A stretch of 64,000 bases of DNA from positions 124,001-188,000 of the forward strand of contig NZ_JAXRUV010000001.1 of assembly GCF_034497705.1 (NCBI RefSeq), given 5' to 3'. This DNA is from Marinococcus luteus_A. Its GTDB lineage: Bacteria; Bacillota; Bacilli; Bacillales; Marinococcaceae. Below the pieces are notes generated by a model that was not told where the DNA came from, searched no databases, and worked only from the letters and a program-made list of their open reading frames with translations. Made by a program: the position numbers and the translations under genes. This document shows positions 1 through 8,204 of this stretch, piece after piece; position 1 is the first letter of the stretch, and every line of letters starts with the position of its first letter.

Positions 1-2113
1 TCTCGAGGGTGATGAAAAGTTTATCATCTGGACGACGACCCCGTGGACGATCCCGGCAAACCTGGCGATCACTGTTCATCCAGAGCTTGACTACGTTGTC
101 GTGAAGGCGAAGGGAGAAAAGTATGTCGTAGCCGAGGGATTGCTCGAGGAGCTTGAACAAAAGCTTGACTGGGACGGCTATGAGATTACAAAGCGCATGA
201 AGGGCAGCGACCTGGAATACGTGATGGCTGAGCACCCTATTTACGGCCGGGATTCCCTCGTCATTCTCGGCGATCACGTAACGCTCGATGCCGGTACCGG
301 CTGCGTGCACACAGCGCCGGGCCACGGTGAGGAAGACTTTGTGGTAGGACAGCAGTACGGTTTGGAAACACTTTGCCCCGTTGATGATAAAGGAGTGTTT
401 ACTGACGAAGCCCCGGGCTTTGAAGGACTGTTTTACGATAAGGCGAATAAAGCGATCACGAACAACCTCGATCAGCTCGGGGCGCTGTTGCAGCTGAATT
501 TCTTCAGCCACTCGTATCCGCATGACTGGAGAACGAAAAAGCCGGTGATTTACCGGGCGACTGACCAGTGGTTTGCTTCAATCGAAAACATCCGGGGCGA
601 GCTTTTAGACGAAATCAGCCAGGTGACATGGACCCCGGCATGGGGAGAAACGCGACTGTACAATATGGTGCGTGACCGGGGCGACTGGTGTATTTCGAGA
701 CAGCGTGCCTGGGGTGTGCCGATTCCGGTCTTTTATGCAGAGGACGGCGAAGCGCTTATTAACGATGAAACCATCCAGCACGTATCCGAGCTGTTCCGCA
801 GCCATGGCTCCAACGTATGGTTTGAATGGGAAACAGCCGATCTGCTGCCGGAAGGGTTTATGTCGGAGCACAGTCCAAACGGCATCTTTACGAGAGAAAT
901 GGATATTATGGACGTGTGGTTCGACAGCGGATCGTCCCATCAGTCAGTGCTTGAGGCATCTCCGCTTCTGCAGCGTCCGGCTGATATGTATCTTGAAGGC
1001 TCCGATCAGTACCGCGGCTGGTTTAACTCCTCTCTTACAACAAGTGTTGCGGTTACCGGAAAAGCGCCGTACCGTTCCGTACTGAGCCACGGCTTTACGA
1101 TGGACGGAGAAGGCAAAAAAATGAGCAAATCGCTCGGTAATACAATTTCGCCCAACGACATCACAAAGCAGCTCGGCGCAGATATTCTAAGGCTCTGGGT
1201 GTCGAGTGTCGACTATCAGGCGGACCACCGGCTCTCGGACAACATTTTAAAGCAGATCGCTGAAGCGTACCGTAAGATCCGTAACACGTTCCGATTTATG
1301 CTCGGAAACCTGAGCGATTTTGATCCGGATAAGCACCGGGTTGAGCCAGCGGACTGGAGCGAGCTTGACCAGTATATGCATCTGCGCCTGCAGGATTTGA
1401 TTGCAAAAATCCGTGCCGGCTATGAAGAATACCAGTTTGTGAATGTTTATCAAACGTTCCACAACTTCTGCACCGTAGATTTGAGCTCGTTTTATCTTGA
1501 TATCGCCAAGGACACGCTCTACGTCGAGCATGAAGACGATGTCCGCCGCCGGGCTGTGCAGACGGTACTGTATGACACGTTAACAGCTCTTGTGCAGATG
1601 ATCGCACCGATCATTCCGCATACGGCCGAAGAGGTATGGGAATTCATCCCTCAGACAGAAGCTGACAGCGTACAGCTGACGGATATGCCGCAGGCGGACC
1701 GCTCGACGGAGGACGAAGAGCTCCGCCGGAAGTGGGATCGTCTCATGGACGTCCGGGACGATGTATTAAAGGCTCTCGAAACAGCGAGAGGAGAAAAAGT
1801 GATTGGCAAGTCGCTTGAAGCCTCGGTAGATATTTACGCAGATGGGGAAGTAAAGGATATGCTGCAGAGCGTAACCCGTTTAAAAACGCTATTTATTGTG
1901 TCGAAGGCAGAAATTGCCGGCTCAGCGTCAGAGGCCCCGGCGGAAGCAGCGAAGCTTGACGAAGTAAGCGTTGTTGTAGGAGCAGCGGAAGGTGAACGCT
2001 GCGAACGCTGCTGGGAAGTGACCGAAACGGTGGGAGAAGACTCGGCGTATCCGGATCTATGCAGCCGCTGTGCCTCAGTCATGCATCAAAAAGAGAACGT
2101 CAGTCAGTCATAG
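1..2113 (+). CDS. ileS: Isoleucyl-tRNA synthetase, C-terminal part (5' truncated)
   Basis: Class I aminoacyl-tRNA synthetase that charges tRNA-Ile and edits misactivated valine in the cytoplasm. The frame is open from base 2 and ends at TAG, giving 703 residues of roughly 920 usual, so the N-terminal part with the HIGH signature lies before the window. Visible are editing-domain segments (TTTPWTIPAN near base 45, VHTAPGHGEEDF near base 305), the WFDSGSS segment, the KMSKS signature near base 1120, the anticodon-binding helical region, and a C-terminal zinc site made of CERC and CSRC near bases 2000-2075. A terminator follows directly. The ylyA gene that follows ileS in B. subtilis is not present. 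Identity is certain; the true start cannot be seen. Confidence 0.98.
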   Translation, partial: LEGDEKFIIWTTTPWTIPANLAITVHPELDYVVVKAKGEKYVVAEGLLEELEQKLDWDGYEITKRMKGSDLEYVMAEHPIYGRDSLVILGDHVTLDAGTGCVHTAPGHGEEDFVVGQQYGLETLCPVDDKGVFTDEAPGFEGLFYDKANKAITNNLDQLGALLQLNFFSHSYPHDWRTKKPVIYRATDQWFASIENIRGELLDEISQVTWTPAWGETRLYNMVRDRGDWCISRQRAWGVPIPVFYAEDGEALINDETIQHVSELFRSHGSNVWFEWETADLLPEGFMSEHSPNGIFTREMDIMDVWFDSGSSHQSVLEASPLLQRPADMYLEGSDQYRGWFNSSLTTSVAVTGKAPYRSVLSHGFTMDGEGKKMSKSLGNTISPNDITKQLGADILRLWVSSVDYQADHRLSDNILKQIAEAYRKIRNTFRFMLGNLSDFDPDKHRVEPADWSELDQYMHLRLQDLIAKIRAGYEEYQFVNVYQTFHNFCTVDLSSFYLDIAKDTLYVEHEDDVRRRAVQTVLYDTLTALVQMIAPIIPHTAEEVWEFIPQTEADSVQLTDMPQADRSTEDEELRRKWDRLMDVRDDVLKALETARGEKVIGKSLEASVDIYADGEVKDMLQSVTRLKTLFIVSKAEIAGSASEAPAEAAKLDEVSVVVGAAEGERCERCWEVTETVGEDSAYPDLCSRCASVMHQKENVSQS

Positions 2114-2120
2114 CATGTAA

Positions 2121-2153
2121 GGAGCCCCTTTCCGGCAGGGGGCTCTTTTTTTA
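2121..2153 (+). terminator. Rho-independent terminator after ileS
   Basis: A GC-rich hairpin with arms GAGCCCC and GGGGGCTC is followed by a run of seven T. It separates ileS from lspA. Confidence 0.85.
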
Positions 2154-2206
2154 CGGAAAGTGAGGCCTGGATGGATCGACCCGGGCGCTGTTCGCACCGG
2201 CGAATA

Positions 2207-2217
2207 TATGCTAAAAT
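2207..2217 (+). promoter_or_regulatory. Extended -10 promoter for lspA
   Basis: TATGC-TAAAAT is an extended -10 element about 45 bases before the lspA start. No good -35 hexamer is visible 16-18 bases upstream. It lies just after the ileS terminator, where a new promoter is expected. Confidence 0.5.
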
Positions 2218-2262
2218 GCTAAGGATGGAACGCACACCGCAAGAGAGGATGAAAGAGTCCGT

Positions 2263-2760
2263 ATGAAAATCATTAAGTGGCATTACCTGCTGGCTGCGCT
2301 GATTATTATTTTTGATCAGGTAACCAAATACATAGTAGCTGCCTCCATGCGTATTGGAGAAAGCATTGAAGTGGTCCCGTCTTTTTTATATCTGACCTCT
2401 CACCGGAACGCAGGAGCAGCCTTTGGTATATTGCAGGGCCAGCGTTGGTTTTTCTTAATTATTACGATCGTCGTGATAGCAGTAGTGGTGTATTACATGC
2501 AGCAGTACGGCACGCTCTCGTTTACTTTTGGCATCCCGCTGGCCCTTGTTCTAGGAGGAGCTGTTGGAAATTTCATTGACCGTATGCTATTTGGCGAAGT
2601 TATAGACTTTGTTGATGTTTACCTGTTCGCCTATAATTATCCTATTTTCAATGTCGCAGATGCTGCCCTGACAGTAGGTGTAATCTGGTTGATTATTGGT
2701 ATGTTTTTAGATGAAAGATCACGAAAGAAGGAAGAAGCAAATGAATCCACGAATTATTGA
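2263..2760 (+). CDS. lspA: Lipoprotein signal peptidase (signal peptidase II)
   Basis: Integral membrane aspartyl protease that removes the signal peptide from diacylglyceryl-modified prolipoproteins. The 165 residues have four hydrophobic segments (about 7-26, 60-78, 88-103 and 134-148). The family motifs are HRNAGAAFGI (47-56), GNFIDR with the first catalytic Asp at 106, and NVADAAL with the second at 133. Length is typical for the family. The ribosome-binding site is weak (GAAAGAG), and a more purine-rich stretch lies further upstream. The 3' end overlaps the following pseudouridine synthase gene by 20 bases, which suggests coupled translation. Confident. Confidence 0.96.
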   Translation: MKIIKWHYLLAALIIIFDQVTKYIVAASMRIGESIEVVPSFLYLTSHRNAGAAFGILQGQRWFFLIITIVVIAVVVYYMQQYGTLSFTFGIPLALVLGGAVGNFIDRMLFGEVIDFVDVYLFAYNYPIFNVADAALTVGVIWLIIGMFLDERSRKKEEANESTNY

Positions 2761-3643
2761 TGAAGAAGAGCAGGGAACAAGAATCGACCGTCTGATGACA
2801 GACGAATTGGGAGAATCGCGTTCGATCGTTCAGCAATGGGTGAAAGAGGGCTGGGTCACAGTCAACGGTGGTCGTGTGAAAAATAATTACAAGCTTCAGG
2901 CCGGCGACCGGATCGATGTCACTATACCTGAAGATAATCATGAAGAGATGACGCCGGAAGAGCTGGAGCTTGATGTACGCTATGAGGATGACGACGTGGT
3001 GGTGATTTACAAACCAAGAGGCATGGTTGTGCATCCGGCGCCGGGGCATGCCCGCGGAACATTGATGAACGGGCTTTTGCACCGCTATCCATTATGGCAG
3101 AAACATCCCGAAGCCCGGGCAGGGCTGATTCACCGCCTGGATAAGGATACATCCGGACTCCTTATAGCGGCCAAGCATCCTGAGGCTTACGAGCAGTTAT
3201 CCGCCCAGATGAAGGAGCGTAAAATTGAGCGGAAATATAAAGCAATTGTGCACGGAGAGGTACCGCACGAGACAGGGAAAATTGATATGCCGATCGGCCG
3301 TGATCCCCATGACCGTCAGAAAATGGCGGCGGTGCGTGAAAACTCGAAGCCGGCAGTGACCCATTTCCATGTGCTGCAGTGGTGGCATAAGTACTCGTTT
3401 GTGGAATGTGAGCTTGAAACCGGCCGGATGCACCAGATCCGTGTGCATTTTGCCGAGATCGGTCACCCGGTGGCCGCTGATCCGAAGTACGGGCGCCGGA
3501 AGACTCTTTCTCTTCCGGGCCAGGCGCTGCATGCGTACCGCCTCCGCTTTGAGCACCCTGTGAGCGGAAATTGGGTTGAAGTGGAAGCCGAACTGCCGGA
3601 GGAGATGCAGGCTGCTATTGATGAACTTAACAAAACTAGTTGA
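2741..3643 (+). CDS. RluD-type 23S rRNA pseudouridine synthase (YlyB family)
   Basis: Pseudouridine synthase of the RluA/RluD family, 300 residues, corresponding to B. subtilis YlyB. An N-terminal S4-like RNA-binding domain (about 12-60, GTRIDRLM onward) is followed by the catalytic domain. HRLDKDTSG at 131-139 carries the catalytic Asp at 134. The ATG at 2741 is chosen because AAGGAAG lies six bases upstream and the protein then begins MNPRIIDEEE; an earlier in-frame ATG at 2711 lies deeper inside lspA. The exact uridines modified are inferred from family only. The stop codon overlaps the -35 box of the pyr promoter. Confidence 0.92.
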   Translation: MNPRIIDEEEQGTRIDRLMTDELGESRSIVQQWVKEGWVTVNGGRVKNNYKLQAGDRIDVTIPEDNHEEMTPEELELDVRYEDDDVVVIYKPRGMVVHPAPGHARGTLMNGLLHRYPLWQKHPEARAGLIHRLDKDTSGLLIAAKHPEAYEQLSAQMKERKIERKYKAIVHGEVPHETGKIDMPIGRDPHDRQKMAAVRENSKPAVTHFHVLQWWHKYSFVECELETGRMHQIRVHFAEIGHPVAADPKYGRRKTLSLPGQALHAYRLRFEHPVSGNWVEVEAELPEEMQAAIDELNKTS

Positions 3644-3668
3644 CCGCACAGAAAAAGACTGTCATACT
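3640..3668 (+). promoter_or_regulatory. Sigma-A promoter of the pyr operon
   Basis: TTGACC and CATACT are separated by exactly 17 bases. The -35 box overlaps the stop codon of the upstream pseudouridine synthase gene. Transcription would begin about 30 bases before the PyrR-binding loop. Confidence 0.75.
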
Positions 3669-3704
3669 ACGTAATAACGAAAAAAACGAATGCCTTTTTA
3701 ACAC

Positions 3705-3718
3705 AGTCCCGTGAGGCT
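3705..3718 (+). promoter_or_regulatory. Canonical PyrR-binding loop, pyrR leader
   Basis: AGTCCCGTGAGGCT matches the PyrR anti-antiterminator consensus ARUCCNGNGAGGYU at every position. It forms an upper stem with a CNGNGA-type hexaloop. CCTTTT upstream can pair with AAGAGG downstream as a lower stem. PyrR with bound UMP is known to stabilise this structure so that the downstream terminator forms when pyrimidines are plentiful. Confidence 0.93.
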
Positions 3719-3805
3719 GAGAAGAGGTGGTGACTGAGCGCAGAAGTATACCCAGGGCGGCGTATGTGTAATACCCGGCCTGCGGATGAATGTGCCCGGA
3801 TCCGC

Positions 3806-3840
3806 AAGCTCTCATCCTTACGGGATGGGGGCTTTTTTTA
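3806..3840 (+). terminator. PyrR-controlled attenuator terminator before pyrR
   Basis: A 12-bp hairpin (AAGCTCTCATCC against GGATGGGGGCTT, with G-U pairs) with a TTAC-type loop is followed by seven T. It lies between the PyrR-binding loop and pyrR, where the attenuator is expected. Confidence 0.9.
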
Positions 3841-3863
3841 TGAAGTAAAGGAGGATGCTGCAG

Positions 3864-4400
3864 ATGGAACGGGTGCTTTTGGATGAACAGGCAATCCGGA
3901 GAGCTCTGACAAGGGTATCGCACGAAATTATTGAAAGAAACAAAGGCGTGGAAGACTGTATCCTGGTCGGAATCAAAACGCGGGGCATTTACATTGCCAA
4001 CCGGCTCGCAGAAAGTATCGAACGGATTGAAGGAAACGCGATTCCGATTGGCGAAGTGGACATTACGATGTACCGCGATGATTTATCCCACAACAATAAC
4101 AGCCAGGAGCCGGAGCTGCGCGGGGCTGTGCTTCCCGGAGAGATTACCGGAAAGACAGTAATTCTGGTGGACGATGTGTTATATACCGGACGGACCGTGC
4201 GGGCAGCCATGGACGCCATGATGGACAGCGGCCGGCCGGCACAGATCCAGTTGGCCGTGCTCGTGGACCGTGGCCACCGGGAGCTTCCCGTTCGGCCGGA
4301 CTACATCGGCAAAAACGTACCGACCTCCCGGGAAGAAATTATAGCTGTCAACATGACAGAAGAAGACGGCGAAGACCAGGTAAGTATCCATTCTGCGTAA
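3864..4400 (+). CDS. pyrR: PyrR pyr operon attenuation protein / uracil phosphoribosyltransferase
   Basis: RNA-binding regulator of pyrimidine genes that also has weak uracil phosphoribosyltransferase activity. The 178-residue protein begins MERVLLDEQAIRRAL, closely matching B. subtilis PyrR. The PRPP-binding motif VILVDDVLYTGRT is at 99-111. The ATG at 3864 is chosen because AAAGGAGG ends nine bases upstream; the ATG at 3855 abuts that site and is too close. It is the first gene of the pyr operon, so the operon is autoregulated through the loop in its own leader. Confident. Confidence 0.97.
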   Translation: MERVLLDEQAIRRALTRVSHEIIERNKGVEDCILVGIKTRGIYIANRLAESIERIEGNAIPIGEVDITMYRDDLSHNNNSQEPELRGAVLPGEITGKTVILVDDVLYTGRTVRAAMDAMMDSGRPAQIQLAVLVDRGHRELPVRPDYIGKNVPTSREEIIAVNMTEEDGEDQVSIHSA

Positions 4401-4407
4401 CAGGATT

Positions 4408-4442
4408 TCTCTTTAATTTGAACCAGTGAGTTCAAAAAGGGA
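4408..4442 (+). promoter_or_regulatory. Variant PyrR-binding loop between pyrR and pyrP
   Basis: TTGAAC and GTTCAA flank a CAGTGA hexaloop, which fits the CNGNGA loop of PyrR sites although the stem bases differ from consensus. A lower stem is possible between TCTCTTT (4408-4414) and AAAGGGA (4436-4442), with a small bulge. The position between pyrR and pyrP is where B. subtilis has its second site. PyrR binding is an inference. Confidence 0.7.
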
Positions 4443-4486
4443 TGAGACGAAAGCGTTTCTTCCCTCCATGCCAATATTAGTGGAGG
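4438..4486 (+). promoter_or_regulatory. pyrP: Switch hairpins in front of pyrP
   Basis: AGGGATGAGACG (4438-4449) pairs with CGTTTCTTCCCT (4454-4465) with one mismatch and an AAAG loop, but no T-run follows, so this is not an intrinsic terminator. The overlapping segment CCTCCAT (4463-4469) can instead pair with GTGGAGG (4480-4486), which is the pyrP ribosome-binding site. The two structures are mutually exclusive. This suggests control of translation rather than of transcription. Confidence 0.55.
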
Positions 4487-4492
4487 TTTATC

Positions 4493-5824
4493 ATGAAAAA
4501 TAACGAAGATATCCATATCCAGACCCGCCCGGCCCCGGCTACGTGGCTGATTCTGAGCCTGCAGCATCTGTTCGCCATGTTCGGGTCGACAATACTGGTG
4601 CCGGCGCTTACAGGACTCAGTCCGGCCGTAGCCCTTGTTTCCAGCGGTCTTGGAACACTTGCCTATCTGGCAATTACCAAAGGACAGATACCGGCTTATC
4701 TCGGCTCATCATTCGCATTTATTTTCCCGATTATTGCCGCTTTATCCATCGGAGGTCCTGGAGGCGTTATGCTCGGATCGCTCGCTGCAGGGCTTGTTTA
4801 CGGCATCACGGCGCTGATTATCCGAAAAGCGGGTGTAGGTTGGCTGATGAACATTCTGCCCCCGGTAGTAGTCGGCCCGGTCATTATGGTTATCGGCCTT
4901 GGCCTTGCGACGACAGCAATCGAAATGTCGATGAACTACAACACAGACACCGGAAACTACAATGAACCGATGCGCCATATGAGCGTAGCCGCCGTAACAC
5001 TTGCGATTGTCATCGTCGCGTCTGTATTTTTCCGCGGATTTTTCCGCATCATTCCCGTACTGTTTGGCATCATTGGCGGCTACTTGACGGCACTTGCTGC
5101 CGGGATGGTAAATACAGGTGCCATTGGAGAGGCTGCCTGGATTCAGGTGCCGGATTTCTCCGTGCCGTTTGCCACATACAGTCCGGATTGGAGCTGGAGC
5201 GTTATCGCGATCATGGCCCCGATTGCACTGGTGACCATTGCTGAACATATCGGCGACCAGCTTGTATTAAGCAAAGTAGCGGAAAAAAACTTCCTCAAGT
5301 CCCCGGGTCTGCACCGCTCCATCATGGGCGACGGGGTGGCAACCATGTTTGCCGCCGTGCTTGGGGGGCCGCCCAACACGACATACGGGGAAAACATCGG
5401 GGTGCTTGCCATCACCCGCGTATTCAGCGTCTACGTGATCGGCGGAGCCGCTGTGCTCGCCATCAGCTTTGGATTTATCGGAAAGGTGGAGGCCTTTATC
5501 GCAAGCATCCCCGGAGCCGTAATGGGAGGCGTTTCGATCCTGCTGTTTGGCATCATTGCCTCGAACGGCCTCCGGATGCTGATTGATAACAACATTGACC
5601 TCGGCATTAAGCGAAACCTGATTATCAGCTCCGTCATCCTGGTGACCGGAATCGGAGGAGCGTTCATCGAAATCGGGGAATACTTTGAAATATCGAGCAT
5701 GGCGCTTGCCACAGTGATCGGCATGGTGCTGCACGCAGTGCTGCCGGGGAAGGAAGATTCCTACGGCAACCGGTCGATGTTTGAATCTGTAAGTACATCT
5801 ACCTCAAAAAATAAGGCAGCTTGA
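4493..5824 (+). CDS. pyrP: Uracil permease (NCS2 family)
   Basis: Membrane transporter of the nucleobase-cation symporter 2 family that imports uracil for salvage. The 443 residues are very hydrophobic with about 12 membrane segments. They include a conserved early segment (LQHLFAMFGSTILVPALTG, about 24-42) and the late ITIAEHIGDQ-type and GGPPNTTYGENIG motifs of this family. TGGAGG provides the ribosome-binding site and may be sequestered by upstream RNA. The gene sits between pyrR and pyrB as in B. subtilis, flanked on both sides by PyrR-type loops. Uracil specificity follows from context and family. Confidence 0.95.
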   Translation: MKNNEDIHIQTRPAPATWLILSLQHLFAMFGSTILVPALTGLSPAVALVSSGLGTLAYLAITKGQIPAYLGSSFAFIFPIIAALSIGGPGGVMLGSLAAGLVYGITALIIRKAGVGWLMNILPPVVVGPVIMVIGLGLATTAIEMSMNYNTDTGNYNEPMRHMSVAAVTLAIVIVASVFFRGFFRIIPVLFGIIGGYLTALAAGMVNTGAIGEAAWIQVPDFSVPFATYSPDWSWSVIAIMAPIALVTIAEHIGDQLVLSKVAEKNFLKSPGLHRSIMGDGVATMFAAVLGGPPNTTYGENIGVLAITRVFSVYVIGGAAVLAISFGFIGKVEAFIASIPGAVMGGVSILLFGIIASNGLRMLIDNNIDLGIKRNLIISSVILVTGIGGAFIEIGEYFEISSMALATVIGMVLHAVLPGKEDSYGNRSMFESVSTSTSKNKAA

Positions 5825-5835
5825 TCATCCTTTAA

Positions 5836-5855
5836 GGAAGTACAGAGAGACATCC
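5836..5855 (+). promoter_or_regulatory. Variant PyrR-binding loop between pyrP and pyrB
   Basis: GGAAGTA and GACATCC flank a CAGAGA hexaloop of the CNGNGA type. The upper stem contains two mismatches. An outer stem is available between CCTT (5829-5832) and AAGG (5856-5859). It sits 70 bases before a clear terminator, as in the third B. subtilis pyr attenuator. The hexaloop is convincing; the stem is degenerate. Confidence 0.6.
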
Positions 5856-5927
5856 AAGGTTGAACGGCATGAAAACACTTCCGTCAGTAGATTATCCTGC
5901 GCGGGGCGTTTCTTCATACCCGTACAT

Positions 5928-5956
5928 CTGGAGTCTTTCCGACTCCGGGTTTTTTA
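5928..5956 (+). terminator. Attenuator terminator before pyrB
   Basis: CTGGAGTC and GACTCCGG form an 8-bp hairpin with a TTTCC loop, followed by six T. It lies between the variant PyrR loop and the pyrB ribosome-binding site. Confidence 0.85.
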
Positions 5957-5991
5957 TATAGGATCGAAGCGCTTAAAAAGGAGCGGAAACG

Positions 5992-6924
5992 ATGATGAAT
6001 ATGAAATCTTCAAAAACAGCAGCAGTCCAGCATGTGCTGACGATGGAGGAATGGGATGTGCGGCAGATTCATGAGCTGCTGGCGAGGGCGAATGCATTTG
6101 CAGACATGGAGCGGGAACGGAAAAACCTTCCGTTGTACGCAGCGAACTTATTTTTTGAGCCCAGCACCCGGACCAAGCTCAGCTTTGAAGCGGCCGAACA
6201 GAACCTCGGCCTCGGGATTCTTCACTTCGATGCTGCCACCTCAAGCGTAAAAAAGGGAGAGAGTCTGTACGATACGGTGCGCACGATCGAGAGCATTGGG
6301 GCTGACGTGGTCGTTATCCGTCACGAACAGGAACGGTACTTTGATGAACTGCGGGACTCTATCAGCATCCCTATTATTAATGGAGGGGACGGCTGCGGGC
6401 ATCACCCCACCCAGTCGTTTCTGGACTTAATGACAATCCAGCAGGAGTTTGGTCGGTTTGCCGGAGTGAAGGTTGTCATTGCCGGCGATATCCGGCATAG
6501 CCGGGTCGCCCGTTCAAACGTGGAGGTATTGGAGCGTCTTGGAGCGAAGGTATATGTATCGGGGCCAAGAGAATGGATGGATGAAGCGATGAGCAGCCGC
6601 TTTATACCTATGGATGAAGCGGTGGAGGTGGCGGACGTTATGATGATGCTCCGCATTCAGCATGAACGGCATACTGTCCAGCTGATAGCCGGCCCGAACG
6701 ATTATCACGAAGCATACGGGCTCACCATAGAGCGTGCGCAGCGCATGAACAATAAAAGCATTATTATGCACCCGGCCCCGATCAACCGGGGCGTGGAGAT
6801 CGCGGACGAGCTCGTGGAGGGCAGCCGCTCAAGAATATTCAAGCAGATGACAAACGGTGTTTTTATCCGAATGGCTGTGCTTGACCATGTATTAAGACAG
6901 GCTAAAGGAGGAGATTGGAAATGA
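5992..6924 (+). CDS. pyrB: Aspartate carbamoyltransferase
   Basis: Catalyses carbamoyl phosphate plus aspartate to carbamoylaspartate, the first committed step of UMP synthesis. The 310-residue catalytic chain carries the carbamoyl-phosphate motif FFEPSTRTK (54-62), a HHPTQSFLDL segment, and the late HPAPINRG loop. No regulatory chain (pyrI) is present, as is normal in Bacillus. AAAGGAG lies eight bases before the ATG. Two further in-frame ATGs follow within nine bases and could also serve. The stop overlaps the pyrC start (ATGA). Confidence 0.97.
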   Translation: MMNMKSSKTAAVQHVLTMEEWDVRQIHELLARANAFADMERERKNLPLYAANLFFEPSTRTKLSFEAAEQNLGLGILHFDAATSSVKKGESLYDTVRTIESIGADVVVIRHEQERYFDELRDSISIPIINGGDGCGHHPTQSFLDLMTIQQEFGRFAGVKVVIAGDIRHSRVARSNVEVLERLGAKVYVSGPREWMDEAMSSRFIPMDEAVEVADVMMMLRIQHERHTVQLIAGPNDYHEAYGLTIERAQRMNNKSIIMHPAPINRGVEIADELVEGSRSRIFKQMTNGVFIRMAVLDHVLRQAKGGDWK

Positions 6925-8204
6925 ACGGATGGATTATCAATGCGCAGGTGTTCACCTCCGGGGAAACCATCGAACCACGGGATGTACTGATTGAAAATAG
7001 GCGTATCCAGGAAATAGGCCGGGCGCCGGAGGAGGCTGAAGTAGTACTCGATGCGAAAGGAAGGCTGCTCAGTCCGGGACTGGTTGATGTGCATGTGCAT
7101 CTTCGTGAGCCGGGAGGCGAGCACAAAGAAACGATCTATTCAGGTACAAAGGCGGCCGCGAAAGGCGGATTCACCACCGTTTGTCCGATGCCCAACACGT
7201 ACCCGGTGCCAGACTCCGCAGGAAAGCTTGATCTGCTGTATGAACGTATCGAAGCAACGGCTGTGGTTCGTGTCCTTCCTTACGCCTCCATTACGGAAAA
7301 GCAGCAGGGGGCCGAACGTACGAACATGAAAGCTCTGAAAGAGCACGGGGCCTTTGCTTTTACAGATGACGGAGTGGGTGTGCAGGACGCCTCTGTCATG
7401 TACGAGGCCATGCAGGAAGCCGCAGCGCTCGGTATGCCGGTGGTGGCGCACTGTGAGGAAAATACGCTCGTGTACGGGGGCAGCGTGCACGCCGGGAGGT
7501 TCGCGGAAAAAAACGAACTCAAGGGCATACCGGCGGTAGCTGAATCCGTTCATATCGCCCGTGACATTCTGCTCGCTGAAGCGGCCGGCTGTCACTATCA
7601 CGTATGTCACGTGAGCACGAAGGAATCTGTGCGGCTGATCCGCGATGCGAAGCGTGCCGGCATCCATGTAACAGCCGAAGTCACACCGCATCATCTGCTA
7701 CTAAGTGAAGACGACATACCGGAGGTGAATACGAACTATAAAATGAATCCGCCGCTTCGCTCCCGCGGCGACCGGCAGGCGCTGCTTGAAGCCTGGCTCG
7801 ACGGCACCATTGATTTTATAGCGACCGACCACGCGCCTCATGCTGCTGAAGAAAAAGCACGGCCGATAGGCGAAGCTCCGTTTGGCATTACGGGATTTGA
7901 AACGGCCTTTCCGCTTTTATATAACGAATTGGTATTAAACGGAGTATGCACTCTGGAGTACCTGGTCGCATCAATGACGGGGCGTCCGGCCGGGGTGTTC
8001 GGACTTGCTGCCGGCGCGCTATCCACCGGAGCTGCTGCAGACCTGACGCTCATAGACCTGGAGCACGAGGAAACGGTCGATCCTACTCAGTTTGTGTCAA
8101 AAGGAAAAAACACCCCATTTACCGGCTGGAGGCTGAAGGGCTGGCCAGTGCTCACGATCGTAGACGGACAGATAGTGTATGAAAAGGAAGAGGTGCAGCA
8201 ATGA
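6921..8204 (+). CDS. pyrC: Dihydroorotase (class I)
   Basis: Zinc amidohydrolase that cyclises carbamoylaspartate to dihydroorotate. The 427-residue chain has the metal-binding HVH pair at 58 and 60 (GLVDVHVHLREPG). It also has GGFTTVCPMPNT, later metal-ligand histidines, and the ATDHAPHA motif with the catalytic Asp near 304. The ATG at 6921 overlaps the pyrB stop as ATGA and has AAAGGAGGAGA upstream. A TTG at 6915 is in frame but too near that site. The 3' end overlaps carA by the same ATGA arrangement. Confidence 0.97.
   Translation: MNGWIINAQVFTSGETIEPRDVLIENRRIQEIGRAPEEAEVVLDAKGRLLSPGLVDVHVHLREPGGEHKETIYSGTKAAAKGGFTTVCPMPNTYPVPDSAGKLDLLYERIEATAVVRVLPYASITEKQQGAERTNMKALKEHGAFAFTDDGVGVQDASVMYEAMQEAAALGMPVVAHCEENTLVYGGSVHAGRFAEKNELKGIPAVAESVHIARDILLAEAAGCHYHVCHVSTKESVRLIRDAKRAGIHVTAEVTPHHLLLSEDDIPEVNTNYKMNPPLRSRGDRQALLEAWLDGTIDFIATDHAPHAAEEKARPIGEAPFGITGFETAFPLLYNELVLNGVCTLEYLVASMTGRPAGVFGLAAGALSTGAAADLTLIDLEHEETVDPTQFVSKGKNTPFTGWRLKGWPVLTIVDGQIVYEKEEVQQ

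Noticed and set aside
2249..2266. Five-codon mini-frame (MKESV) overlapping the lspA start as ATGA
   Set aside because: The purine-rich stretch directly abuts its ATG with no spacing, and such a short frame easily arises by chance.
4438..4465. Hairpin before pyrP as an intrinsic terminator
   Set aside because: The stem is strong but is followed by CCATGCC, not a T-run, so termination is unlikely.
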